Position numbers and translations under genes: made by a program
Shown: piece after piece, positions 7,056 to 16,231 of the stretch
Position numbering within the stretch: position 1 is the first letter of the stretch
How the letters are laid out: each line of letters begins with the position of its first letter
The notes under the pieces: generated by a model
The model's input: the letters and a program-made list of their open reading frames with translations, nothing else
Databases searched by the model: none
Told to the model about the DNA's origin: nothing
Assembly (NCBI GenBank): GCA_019058275.1
Contig: JAHLVW010000105.1
Coordinates: 1 to 50,351 of the forward strand
Direction of reading: 5' to 3'
DNA length: 50,351 nt
Source: Candidatus Heimdallarchaeota archaeon
GTDB taxonomy: Archaea; Asgardarchaeota; Heimdallarchaeia; JABLTI01

Positions 7056-9092
7056 TTAAGATTCGCTTGTTTCATGCTCAATTAAGAGCCTTAAATTAAT
7101 GATTTCCTTATCAATATCTCTTTCAAATCGTTCAATTTGGTTTTGATAATCTTTAAGGATTTTGAGATAAGCATCTTTTGAAATCTGTTTCTCTCGGATG
7201 TATCTGACTCTTAGTTCTTGGGTGCTTCGTTCTATGCTTGATCGTTTTTCTTCGGTGATTTCTATTTTCTGAATAGAGTCGGAATATTTCTTACCTTTTT
7301 CTTTAAGATTTCTTTTTATTGTATCAAGATTTTTGATTAATTCACGCATCTTGCTTTCTAGAATCTTCCTTTGATAATCATATTCCTTAGCTTTAATTTT
7401 CTTCTTCCTTCGCTTTAGATCGAGTTCAGAAATTCGTAATTGCAAAGCAGTTTTTTCTTCATATGATTCAACGAATTTTTGGATTAATTCAATTGGAACT
7501 TCTTCTCGAGATTCAGGAGTTATGAGGATTTTTTCTATTATATCCTTTCTCAATATTCTTAATCCAACATAACACAAACAAGCAATGAAAATAATTAATG
7601 CAAATATAAGTGGTTGAATAAAGTAGGATAAATCATTCATGGTATAACTTGCGCTTATTTGCAAATTATCATATCTTGTAATATTTACCATAGAGAGGGA
7701 TACAGTTTGTCTTCGTCCGATATTTAAAAATACACCTGTGTACCCAGTTATATATTCAGTTGGTTGGTTGCCAAATGTTAGGTATTGGAATCTTGCACCT
7801 TGTGGGAAAACAATATCTAAATCGAAATTCGCTACATGGAAGTCGACCTTAGGTAAGCCCAGAGTTTTCAGAACATATTCGGTTTTTTCATACTCAAGTA
7901 CTTCTTCTAGTTTCAATTTGTAATCAATAGTAAAGCTCTTGATTTCTCCACCGATAATGGGTCCTCGTAGAAAGATATTGATACGATTAAGCTGAGCTAT
8001 CTCTGATCCCTGTTTTGGTACTAATTTTCCTAGTTCATCGTAAACAACAACGTCTTGAGCATTATCAATGTAAAGATGCAACTCTTGCATAGCAAACGAT
8101 ATCCAAATTTCTTTTTTGAGTAAATCCCATAGCATACTATCAGGACTAACTCCTAAGCATTGCATAGTAATTTCTTCACGAATATGAGCATAATACCAAT
8201 TATCTAAGGTGATTGTTCGTTTGTAGCTTATTGCTTCTGCTGGTGGACTTTTTGTTAAAAAGCAACCTATTTGGGCATAGTATTTGTAATTACGATCATT
8301 TGGATCATGAGATGTTGAGAAGTTAAATGCAGGAATATCATATAAATCTCCGAAAATCACTGATGCAGTCTCTACTGTTGCATTTACTGGATAAACAAAT
8401 TCAGTAAGGATATTTCCTTCCTCTGGAGTATTGAATGCTGTTCTACACATAGCTATATCATGAGAAATTAATGGTACTTGACTGAAATTAAAAGCAATGC
8501 CATTTACCATGATGTTTGTAATTTCTCCTTCCATATAAACCCACTCAAAAATTGAATAAGGTCTAAGGAATGTTGCTTGAACATTTATTTTATAATCAGA
8601 ACTGTTCTCAAGTGCTGGGATCAAATTCATAGCATAAAATGAATAGTATTCTGTGTCATATTCTTTGAATACTTCAGTATCATTTAGTGGAACATCTTCT
8701 GCATCATACATTGATTTGCCTTTGATACTAACTAAATTGATACCCCAGCTTTTTGGATAAGCAAATCGGAATATAGGCAATGTAATATTATCATTTTTAT
8801 TGATAACATAGGTATCATTTATTGTTAAATAACCAAATTCATGCAATTTAACTGCACGAGTTACATTTATATCAAGATCCCATAATGATAAGTTTGGATA
8901 ATCGGATCCTGCACTATTGGGCACAAATGGACTGGTGTCCCCAATATTTGTTTCTTCCACATAAGACGGAAGAATTGTATCATTTTCTATTTGATTATTC
9001 ATAATACCGTTTACTTGAAACAAAGTAATCATGTTCAATGTAATTATTGCTAGTGCAAAAACTAACAACACTTTGTTTTTCCGACCTGACAT
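7056..9092 (-). CDS. Ribophorin I-like membrane protein with cytoplasmic coiled coil
   Basis: The 678-residue protein has an N-terminal signal or anchor helix (VLLVFALAIITLNMITLF), a large beta-rich extracellular part with many N-x-S/T sites, one membrane helix near residues 490-513 and then about 150 cytoplasmic residues of charged coiled coil. In the ectodomain, KRTITLDNWYYAHIREEI resembles the ribophorin I (OST1) pattern of a strand, Trp and an 'x-EE' strand, and GLPKVDFHVANFDLDIVFPQGA resembles its 'V-x-LPEGA' region. Ribophorin homologues have been reported from Asgard genomes. The match is by eye, so another secreted beta-sandwich family is possible. A 16-bp palindrome lies just upstream. 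Confidence 0.55.
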   Translation of the reverse strand: MSGRKNKVLLVFALAIITLNMITLFQVNGIMNNQIENDTILPSYVEETNIGDTSPFVPNSAGSDYPNLSLWDLDINVTRAVKLHEFGYLTINDTYVINKNDNITLPIFRFAYPKSWGINLVSIKGKSMYDAEDVPLNDTEVFKEYDTEYYSFYAMNLIPALENSSDYKINVQATFLRPYSIFEWVYMEGEITNIMVNGIAFNFSQVPLISHDIAMCRTAFNTPEEGNILTEFVYPVNATVETASVIFGDLYDIPAFNFSTSHDPNDRNYKYYAQIGCFLTKSPPAEAISYKRTITLDNWYYAHIREEITMQCLGVSPDSMLWDLLKKEIWISFAMQELHLYIDNAQDVVVYDELGKLVPKQGSEIAQLNRINIFLRGPIIGGEIKSFTIDYKLKLEEVLEYEKTEYVLKTLGLPKVDFHVANFDLDIVFPQGARFQYLTFGNQPTEYITGYTGVFLNIGRRQTVSLSMVNITRYDNLQISASYTMNDLSYFIQPLIFALIIFIACLCYVGLRILRKDIIEKILITPESREEVPIELIQKFVESYEEKTALQLRISELDLKRRKKKIKAKEYDYQRKILESKMRELIKNLDTIKRNLKEKGKKYSDSIQKIEITEEKRSSIERSTQELRVRYIREKQISKDAYLKILKDYQNQIERFERDIDKEIINLRLLIEHETSES

Positions 9093-9124
9093 GGTTATAA
9101 CCTTTTACTAGTTAATGTTGACAT

Positions 9125-9140
9125 TAGCGATAAATCGCTA
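9125..9140. promoter_or_regulatory. 16-bp palindrome upstream of the ribophorin-like gene
   Basis: TAGCGATAAATCGCTA is a perfect inverted repeat (TAGCGAT-AA-ATCGCTA). On the minus strand it sits directly downstream of an A/T-rich TATA-like stretch (ATAAAAAGATAAAAATAG) and about 35 nt before the ATG of the 7056-9092 gene. That is a typical place for an archaeal repressor operator. It could instead form a short hairpin in the leader. Confidence 0.35.
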
Positions 9141-9308
9141 TTTTTATCTTTTTATGTCTCTTTGTTTCTTTTGTTTCAAGTTTATGCCATTAAAACCTTT
9201 TTGGTGATGTGGAATTTTCTAAAATCAAGTCTTCGAATAAAAAACATATGAGCTGGAAAAACACTACAAAGAATGAAAATTAAAGAAAGAAAGGAAATGG
9301 AAGAGAAA

Positions 9309-9824
9309 TCATCCAGCGAATCGTCGAATGAGATTTTGTCTCTTGGAAAACTTTGATTTTGCTGCAATGGTTCTCTTATAAGCATCTAAACATTTTGAAT
9401 TTGATAGGGATGAAGTTTTTTGTGCCATACCTTTCAGAAGTTTAGTCATTTTGACTATGTTAGGAACTAAGTTGGATATTTTGGCATTTCTTTCCAAAAC
9501 AACTGCAAAGATTTTATCAGTTCCTATTTTTGAAACACCAACGAGAATATCTTCAGGAGCAATAAATTGAACATTTGCTTCTGGTGGTAAGATATAATCG
9601 ATTTGATTACCAACTAATCCTAAGAGAGATCTAAAAGCAGTAAGGCCCATGTCACCATTTGTATCTTTGGAACTTGTAAACAGTGTATTCCCAAATATAT
9701 TATAAATACCAATTCCTAGAACACCGTCATTAAGACCCATAAATTGCCCTAGGTTCGAGCTTAGATCAGATTCACCGGTAATACTATCTAGCTCTTTGTC
9801 TAAACTTTCCAATAGTTTGTTCAC
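9309..9824 (-). CDS. Roadblock/LC7-like protein (tentative)
   Basis: A 171-residue soluble protein starting at GTG 9824 behind a GAGG site. Residues 35-125 alternate strands and helices in a roadblock/longin-like order: GVLGIGIYNIFGNTLFTS, a helix with SLLGLVGNQI, then VQFIAPEDILVGVSKIG and IFAVVLERNAKI. The C-terminus is a basic helix (KRTIAAKSKFSKRQNLIRRF). Roadblock proteins usually dimerise and regulate small GTPases. No catalytic residues are visible. It is separated from the ribophorin-like gene by about 215 bp and could share its expression. The assignment rests on secondary-structure pattern. Confidence 0.45.
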   Translation of the reverse strand: MNKLLESLDKELDSITGESDLSSNLGQFMGLNDGVLGIGIYNIFGNTLFTSSKDTNGDMGLTAFRSLLGLVGNQIDYILPPEANVQFIAPEDILVGVSKIGTDKIFAVVLERNAKISNLVPNIVKMTKLLKGMAQKTSSLSNSKCLDAYKRTIAAKSKFSKRQNLIRRFAG

Positions 9825-10082
9825 CTCAGCAATCTCCGAACTAATTATTTGCCAATTACTAGTTTGGATTAGAGACCTTTTAATTAACTGAATATACCAA
9901 CACTATCTAGGTATTACCTCAAAGACCTTGCAACAGTTTATTGGTAAGTGTAAATTATCATTAAAAATCTTCTGGGGATAGTATTTTTCGCTAAATTTTG
10001 CGATTTTAACATTAAATATGATGCGAAAGCCTTTTTTCATTTTGAAAGATAGTATAGATGATAATAATAGTAGGGGATAAGA

Positions 10083-11748
10083 ATGAATAAAAGAAAAGTA
10101 TTCCTCATTTTATTCTGTTTAATGATAATTATTCCAATATGTACTACTGATAAAGCTAGATCGGATTCCATAAAATAAATTGACAATATCACAAAGACTT
10201 TGGATAATAAGGGTATTTGGATTTATGATATTACAGGAGGAAGTGGAATAATTTTAGATGGTGATTTAACTGATTGGGAAGTTGAAGGTGTTCCTCATGA
10301 CATATTCAATGGTGTTGATGTTTATTTAGCATATGATGCTTCTACAATTTATGTGGCTGCACAGTGATCAGATATGACAGAAAATAATACTGTAAGTCAT
10401 TGGAATAAGACTGAAATGTTAAATTCAACGCATGCAAACTGGGGGCAATTTGGAGGAGAAGATGATGTGTTAAATGTCGGATTCTCAGATGGAACTGAAA
10501 CTGATCTCTGGGTTTGAACAAATTCAATTAGAACTGGTCCATCTGAATATGAAATGGACTTGTTAGGTAATCCTGATGGAGGGGATAAACCCTTTATTAG
10601 AAACATTGATGGTTCAGGGTACAATGCCAATACTTGATAACACAACTCCACCCATTACCAACCATTTAGTTTTGCTGCTTGGTACAATCTATGTTGGTTG
10701 GTTTTTGAATCCACCATCAAGTAGTCAGACAGATGTAACCATAGCAAGTGACTTTAATACAACTGAAACATTTAACTATACTGTTGAATTCTCAAGACCA
10801 TTAAATACAGGTTTTGCTGATGATATCGTTCTAGATTTTTCCAATTTAGAAGATCTTTCATTTTTTGTTGGTGCAGTAAATAGTGATGACGCAGAAGATA
10901 TTATTATTGGTGTTGAAGAGTTTTCATTAGCATCAGGAAATGATCCTATGGAATTTTCTTGGAATTCATTTACGAATCCAGTAACTAGTGCAATCGTGGT
11001 AACAGGAACCTGCTATGATGATTATGTAAATTTTGATTTCAGAATAAGATTATCTGGATGGGAAAACTCCTATGATCTTGATTATGGGTATGAATTCTGG
11101 GATAACCCTGACGTGAATCAATTTACTGGCGATTGAGGTTATCTTCTGCAATTTAATGATAGAGATATGCCACTTGGTGATCATAACATTACTATTGTTT
11201 TTGACCCAAAGTATGAAGCGCCATTCATTCAATATCAAAACATTTCTATTGATGACTTTTTAGCACCACTAATTCTTGGTATAGTCGATATGAATGAAAG
11301 ATAACCAACTGGTGTACCTAATGACACTGATTATGTTACAGTAACAGTTGGTGTTTACGATAACTATGATGCTTTAGATGACCTAACAGTTCAATTGTAC
11401 TACTACAAGGATGATGACATTGCTATAATACTCCCAATGACACAATTCGCATCTGGTGGAACAACCTTCCTTGCAAACATCACATTAACTGGTACATACG
11501 ATATAAATGCAGCAAATAACTTCACATACTTTGTACAAACATTTGATACAAGCAATAACAAGGAACAATCAGATTATTACTGGTTTATAATTGGTGAATC
11601 TTCAGAACCAAGCTCTACGCCCACCGATACTACAGAAATACCAACAATAACAGTTGGTTATCAATTCATTAGTGTAATATCCTTAGGATTAGTTATATTT
11701 TCAATGTTAGCTTTCATTTCTTTCAAAAGAATTAGAAAGAATAAATAA
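10083..11748 (+). pseudogene. Broken secreted surface protein (DOMON/EB_dh-like)
   Basis: ATG 10083 begins a signal peptide (VFLILFCLMIIIPIC). A domain like the ethylbenzene-dehydrogenase/CBM9-type DOMON family follows (ILDGDLTDWEVEG, VYLAYDASTIYVAAQ, later YTVEFSRPLNTGFADDI), then beta-rich repeats with Asn/Thr, a Thr/Ser/Pro linker and a C-terminal membrane anchor (FISVISLGLVIFSMLAFI) with a KRIRKNK stop-transfer. The frame is broken by TAA at 10176, 10638 and 11302, TGA at 10365, 10515, 10635 and 11134, and at least one frameshift near 10580-10700. Several TGAs sit where the family has Trp (AAQ-W-SD, LWV-W-T). The intact form would be a membrane-anchored, perhaps haem-binding, cell-surface protein. 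Confidence 0.7.
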
Positions 11749-11833
11749 GATTTTCTCATTTTTTTTTCTATTTTGTTTAGTCTGAACACATAAATCTGTT
11801 TAGGGTTTATTGGTTATACATGAGATTAGAAAA

Positions 11834-12409
11834 TTATTTTATTATTATTAGTTGGGATCGTGTTTTTAACCTCCCAAAATTATTTATGTAATGATAAGTA
11901 ATCTCAATTTCATTTCTATTGTAGATAGATAAAATCATTACACCAGTATTTACTGTCCAAGAAGATCCACCTGAAGCACCTGTAGATGTTCCAGGATTAA
12001 GAAGAATATGTTCATTATCAATATGAAACAGAATTAAATGAGAATGACCAGTAAATAAAATTCTAACATTCTTTTCTTTGGCAACTTCTTTCAATTGCTT
12101 AATATCTCCTCGTGGATGAATACCAGTTCCATGAAAAACTCCAAACCGTATCCCAGAAACATCAAAAGTCGGGTATACAGGTAAAGGAATTAGATCCATA
12201 TTTCCACGACAAACAATCAGATTTTCAGGTTTTATAACATGCTCTTTGAAATAATGAAGAACATTTGGTTGTGTTAAATCACCTGTTAAAACAATATAAT
12301 CCCATTTTTTACTCCTTAAAATCTCATCAAATTTAGGATGAAACATAGATGCTCTTGATGGAATATGCAAATCTCCTGCAATGAAAATAGCTATTGTTTT
12401 ATTAGTCAT
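11834..12409 (-). CDS. YfcE/Vps29-type metallophosphoesterase
   Basis: A compact 191-residue calcineurin-like phosphoesterase of the YfcE/MJ0936/Vps29 group. Metal ligands are visible in order: GDLH (residues 12-15), TGDLT (42-46), CRGNMD (67-72, the GNxD form of this subgroup), HGTG about 93 and GHSH about 121. Archaeal members hydrolyse phosphodiesters in vitro; the eukaryotic relative Vps29 is a retromer scaffold that has lost catalysis. All ligands look intact here, so an active phosphodiesterase is likely. It stands between the broken surface gene and tRNA-Gln. Confidence 0.85.
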   Translation of the reverse strand: MTNKTIAIFIAGDLHIPSRASMFHPKFDEILRSKKWDYIVLTGDLTQPNVLHYFKEHVIKPENLIVCRGNMDLIPLPVYPTFDVSGIRFGVFHGTGIHPRGDIKQLKEVAKEKNVRILFTGHSHLILFHIDNEHILLNPGTSTGASGGSSWTVNTGVMILSIYNRNEIEITYHYINNFGRLKTRSQLIIIK

Positions 12410-12434
12410 CTGAGATCACTTGAAGAGGTTAAAA

Positions 12435-12510
12435 TGGTAGGCCCGGGAGGATTCGAACCTCCGTCTACAATTCCAAAGACTGTAAGAATTGACCACTATC
12501 CTACGGGCCT
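12435..12510 (-). tRNA. tRNA-Gln(UUG) with encoded CCA
   Basis: On the minus strand the acceptor stem AGGCCCG (12510-12504) pairs fully with CGGGCCT (12445-12439). The D-arm starts GGAT, the anticodon stem ACAGT/ATTGT encloses loop CTTTGGA with anticodon TTG, and the T-arm is GGAGG-TTCGAAT-CCTCC. The A1-T72 pair and A73 suit archaeal tRNA-Gln, which is charged through GatDE amidation. The gene is 73 nt, has no intron, and encodes CCA (12437-12435). Confidence 0.95.
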
Positions 12511-12546
12511 AAAAATACTTCTAGGCAAAAAAAGACTCTTGGATCC

Positions 12547-12556
12547 TTTTTAAAAG
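12547..12556 (-). promoter_or_regulatory. TATA-like box for tRNA-Gln
   Basis: The minus strand reads CCTTTTAAAAAGG about 37-46 nt before the tRNA 5' end, an AT core of archaeal TATA type. It would imply a leader of about a dozen bases. It is weakly supported because the neighbouring DNA is also AT-rich. Confidence 0.35.
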
Positions 12557-12588
12557 GATTTCTTTTGGTTTAGTTTAGAAATTCTTCT

Positions 12589-13887
12589 CTAATCCAAGCC
12601 TTTACTGATTCCAAGTTCATCCCAGAATTCTGATGTTTTCTCTTTTTGTATTATTTTCTCTGGAGTTTCTTTCCGTTCTTTTGTAGTTTCTTTCAATTTT
12701 CTTCGCAAGTCTCTTAGATTTGGTTTTGTATCTTTCCTCAACCAATTCTCTTTTTCTCTCTGTGGTCTAATTTGTCCTATTGTACTTTGACCAGCGACAA
12801 CATCATATGGAGGTGTTAAATATGTTGCTGGTCTTTTATGCATACTCATTATTTGCTCGCTTTCAACTCCAGAGATAACGATTATTATTCGAAGAACATC
12901 ACCCAATTCATGGTCTACTTTTGTTCCCCAGATTACTTCTGCATCAGGTTGAATCTTTTCTCGTATTATCTCCACAACACTACTTGCTTCCTTCAAAGAC
13001 ATTGTAGATCCACCTGTTACATGTATTAGTGCAGCGTTTCCCAAGTTGTAGTTGATATTCACCAATGGGTTCTCGAGTGCTTTTTGGACTGCTTTTACTG
13101 CTCTATCTTCACCCTGTGCTTCGCCTACTCCACAAACAGTTACACCACCTTTGGCTATAATTGACTTAAGATCTGCAAAATCAACATTGATTAAACCGGG
13201 TTGTGAAACTGTTGAGATAATTGAATAAATATAGTTAGCAAGAACTTCATCTGCTACGCTAAATGCTTCTTCTATTGGTAAGTCTGGAACAAGCTCCAAA
13301 AGCATATCATTTTCAATTATCACAACTGTATCAGAATTCTTCTGCAAAGTATCTAGACCTGTAAAAGCCTTTTCTTTTCGAGACCCTTCAATACTAAAAG
13401 GAATTGTTACCACACTAATTACAATTGCTCCGGCATTCTTTGCAATTTCAGCAATGATAGGCATTGCTCCTGTACCTGTTCCCCCGCCTAAGCCACAGGT
13501 TAAGAAAATAATATCTGCATCCGAGATGGTTCTTTGTATGTCAGAATAAGATTCTTCGGCTGCTGCCTTGCCTAACTCTGGTTTTCCTCCACTGCCTAAC
13601 CCACGAGTAGTTTTCTTTCCAATTAGCAAGGTTGAGTCACATTTTACTGATTCTAAATGTTGAAGGTCTGTATTTATACAAATGCAGAAAGCGTCTTTAA
13701 TTCCTGTTGACATTAGTCTGTTTATGGTGTTATTTCCCCCACCACCAACACCGATAACATAGCAGTTTGTTTTTCCGAGTGGTTTCTTTACTGGTTTGTG
13801 CATTGGTTTTCTTTGTTGTTTGCTTACGTAATCTCTTAATGCTGATTTTTCATTAGCATACTTATTGTTTAATACAGATCTTTCCAA
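12589..13887 (-). CDS. ftsZ: Cell division GTPase FtsZ
   Basis: A 432-residue FtsZ. The nucleotide-binding signature GVGGGGNN is at residues 46-53, the tubulin/FtsZ motif GGGTGTG at 134-140, and the catalytic T7 loop NVDFADL at 234-240, where the Asp pair completes GTP hydrolysis in the next subunit. The N-terminal extension (about 40 residues) is basic; the C-terminal 75 residues are a charged linker ending in EFWDELGISKGLD, a likely partner-binding peptide (as for SepF). Start is TTG 13887 behind a GGTG site. It forms the division ring at midcell. It is transcribed alone, and the DNA downstream leads directly to tRNA-Gln. Confidence 0.95.
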   Translation of the reverse strand: MERSVLNNKYANEKSALRDYVSKQQRKPMHKPVKKPLGKTNCYVIGVGGGGNNTINRLMSTGIKDAFCICINTDLQHLESVKCDSTLLIGKKTTRGLGSGGKPELGKAAAEESYSDIQRTISDADIIFLTCGLGGGTGTGAMPIIAEIAKNAGAIVISVVTIPFSIEGSRKEKAFTGLDTLQKNSDTVVIIENDMLLELVPDLPIEEAFSVADEVLANYIYSIISTVSQPGLINVDFADLKSIIAKGGVTVCGVGEAQGEDRAVKAVQKALENPLVNINYNLGNAALIHVTGGSTMSLKEASSVVEIIREKIQPDAEVIWGTKVDHELGDVLRIIIVISGVESEQIMSMHKRPATYLTPPYDVVAGQSTIGQIRPQREKENWLRKDTKPNLRDLRRKLKETTKERKETPEKIIQKEKTSEFWDELGISKGLD

Positions 13888-14080
13888 AGCGGTAGCACCA
13901 TTTCTCTAATTTTTTATTTATAGCTATTCTTTTTGGACTATTTGTGGATATGATCATAACAATTTTTTCGAACTAATCTTCCACTTACAATAAATATCAG
14001 TTTTTTAAATTCAAAAGTCAATGTGTTATCCTTGTTATATCTTGGTAATACATTAGTAAGAAAAGAAATGTGAAGAAAAA

Positions 14081-16108
14081 TCACATTCTATTTGGAGATT
14101 TTATTCCAAGAAGTTCTAAACCACTTTTAAGAACTAATCCAGTTACATAAGTAAGAGCAAGACGTGCAGTTATCAATTCTTTAGATGAAGCATCCAATAC
14201 TCGGTGATTATCATAGAATTTATTGAATAATGTAGCTATATCAAAAAGATAATTGCAAATTAACTCTGGTTTTATTTGCTCAGCTGCTGTATGAACTATA
14301 CCAGATAAATTAGTTAATGCTAAAATCAGTAACCACTCTTCCTCTTCTTGTAAGGTCATTAGTGAATTGGAATTTTCTTTTTTCCATTTGAAATCAGTTT
14401 TTACTAAAATGTTTTGTGAACGAGCATAGGCATATTGGATAAATGGAGAGGTATTATTAGTTAATGAAACCACTTCTTGAGGATCGAAGATTAATTGCTT
14501 CATTAGTCCAACTGCTATTATAGAATATTTAATGGCTCCAACTGCTACAATCTTTGCTATTTCCTCTTTTTCTTTTAAAGGATAATCGCGATCTTTCAAG
14601 AATGAATCCAAAACAGCTTGTTTTGTTAATTCAAATAATTCCAAAGGAGTTATATATTGTAGTCTTCGAGCACTCATTCTAATAAGCGCTCCCCGTAGTT
14701 CAATGTATTCATAATTTAGATGCCAAGTTTTGTCTGCAACATCTGATCTACCAACAGCTCGTAAAGCTAGATTTAGTTGTTTTTGAGTGAGTTCTTGAGG
14801 TTTACCAATTACATTGAAAACTTTGTCTGCTTTAAAAACATCAATTTTATCAAGAGAATAGGCAATATCCCTTAATAAATAGAGAGTATCACCCGCTGAA
14901 GTTATTAAAAGTGCATTTGGGACTTCGTAAGATTTCTTAAGCTTCAAATAATCACGAGCACCCTTTAAATCAGCTGCTTTATTAGCATCAAAGATTCTTG
15001 CTTTATTATCTTCGATAATGAAACCATTTTCGTTCAATTTACTAAGTGCTGTAGAAACTTTTCCAGCCCATTGCAGATCTGATTCCCAGTCGTATTGGTC
15101 ATGAGTTATTCCCAATAAAGAAAGCTCCTCTCGTTGACCGTTTAAAACATCCCCACAAGTAGCTCGAACAATTTTCACGGCCTCTTTTTCTTGCTCCATA
15201 TATCTTCTATTCAAATCAAGAACAGCTACTGGTAAATCAATCTGTTCTTTCTCGAGGCATTTTTTCAAAGATTCATATTGATTTTTGAATCTCTTATAGA
15301 CATTATTCTGAACATCAACAAGGAATTTGAACTGTTTCTTAAACTCTTTATACTCTTCTTCTGGAATCTTAGCTTTAGCAATTTTTGATACTAGTGTTTT
15401 TTCATCCTCTTCATTAAGCCAAAATTGATCCTTTCCCAAAGAAACATCGTATTTTTCTAATTCTTGCTTTAGTTTTTGGATATCATACATTGTATGAGTT
15501 ATTCCATAAATTTGCCCAATGAAATGATCCTTCTTAATTTTTGTAGAGACCTTATTGTATTTCTTTAACAATTCGTAACCAATAACTGCAACAGGTACCT
15601 GGTGACCAAGATCATCAACATAGAAGTGAGTTATAACATCAGCTCCAACTACTTTCAAAATCCTTGCATAAGTATCACCGATTATTGAACCTCGAAAATT
15701 CCCAATATGAATTGGTCCATTTGGATTTGCAGATGTATGTTCGACAATAATTTTCATATTTTTGTAGATGTTATTGTAAAAGAATTTCTTGTTGGATAGA
15801 ATAAAGTCTAAAAATAATTTTGAACATTGAGCTCGATTTAATGAATAATTAACAAATCCACCTTCTGAAGAAACATTTTTGATAAGTTCATTTTCTGGAA
15901 AATTATCAGCAATCTCCTTTGCTAATTCATTAGGATTTCTTTTGTTAGCTTTACCAAGTTGAAAGACTGGAGTGCATAAATCACCAAAGCTTGATTTCTT
16001 AGATGTCTCTTTGACAAGCACTTTACCTTTTATATTGAGTTTCTTCAAAATCTCTTTTAAACTAAGGAGTATTTTGTCTTCAATGAAAGCTTTGGGATTT
16101 TTTGCCAA
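14081..16108 (-). CDS. argS: Arginyl-tRNA synthetase
   Basis: A 675-residue class I synthetase. The N-terminal Add-1 domain is followed by the HIGH motif as PNGPIHIGN near residue 130, an Asp/Gln-rich catalytic core (WESDLQWAGKVS), a degenerate KMSKS region GALIRMSARR as usual for ArgRS, and the DALR anticodon-binding domain ending in the family's SPNRM C-terminus. Start is TTG 16108, preceded by GGTGA at good spacing. It ends in TGA exactly where ArgRS proteins end, which shows that TGA acts as a stop in this organism. It charges tRNA-Arg, including the CCU isoacceptor at 19.5 kb. Confidence 0.95.
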   Translation of the reverse strand: MAKNPKAFIEDKILLSLKEILKKLNIKGKVLVKETSKKSSFGDLCTPVFQLGKANKRNPNELAKEIADNFPENELIKNVSSEGGFVNYSLNRAQCSKLFLDFILSNKKFFYNNIYKNMKIIVEHTSANPNGPIHIGNFRGSIIGDTYARILKVVGADVITHFYVDDLGHQVPVAVIGYELLKKYNKVSTKIKKDHFIGQIYGITHTMYDIQKLKQELEKYDVSLGKDQFWLNEEDEKTLVSKIAKAKIPEEEYKEFKKQFKFLVDVQNNVYKRFKNQYESLKKCLEKEQIDLPVAVLDLNRRYMEQEKEAVKIVRATCGDVLNGQREELSLLGITHDQYDWESDLQWAGKVSTALSKLNENGFIIEDNKARIFDANKAADLKGARDYLKLKKSYEVPNALLITSAGDTLYLLRDIAYSLDKIDVFKADKVFNVIGKPQELTQKQLNLALRAVGRSDVADKTWHLNYEYIELRGALIRMSARRLQYITPLELFELTKQAVLDSFLKDRDYPLKEKEEIAKIVAVGAIKYSIIAVGLMKQLIFDPQEVVSLTNNTSPFIQYAYARSQNILVKTDFKWKKENSNSLMTLQEEEEWLLILALTNLSGIVHTAAEQIKPELICNYLFDIATLFNKFYDNHRVLDASSKELITARLALTYVTGLVLKSGLELLGIKSPNRM

Positions 16109-16231
16109 ATTAATTTCACCGCTTAATTGATAAGCATATTATTTCTTTTAAGAACATTACGTAAATAAACGATTTATTAAGTAAGTAGCTTAAGCAAAGA
16201 TTGAGAATAAGAATTGATGAAGTTTTTCAAT

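Noticed and set aside
9182..9385. Minus-strand open frame of 67 codons next to the roadblock-like gene
   Set aside because: It overlaps the 3' end of that gene in another frame, has no ribosome binding site and no protein-like features.
14081..16108. Genome-wide reassignment of TGA to Trp
   Set aside because: ArgRS ends in TGA exactly at the conserved C-terminus, and several tightly coupled genes stop at ATGA overlaps, so TGA is a normal stop here.
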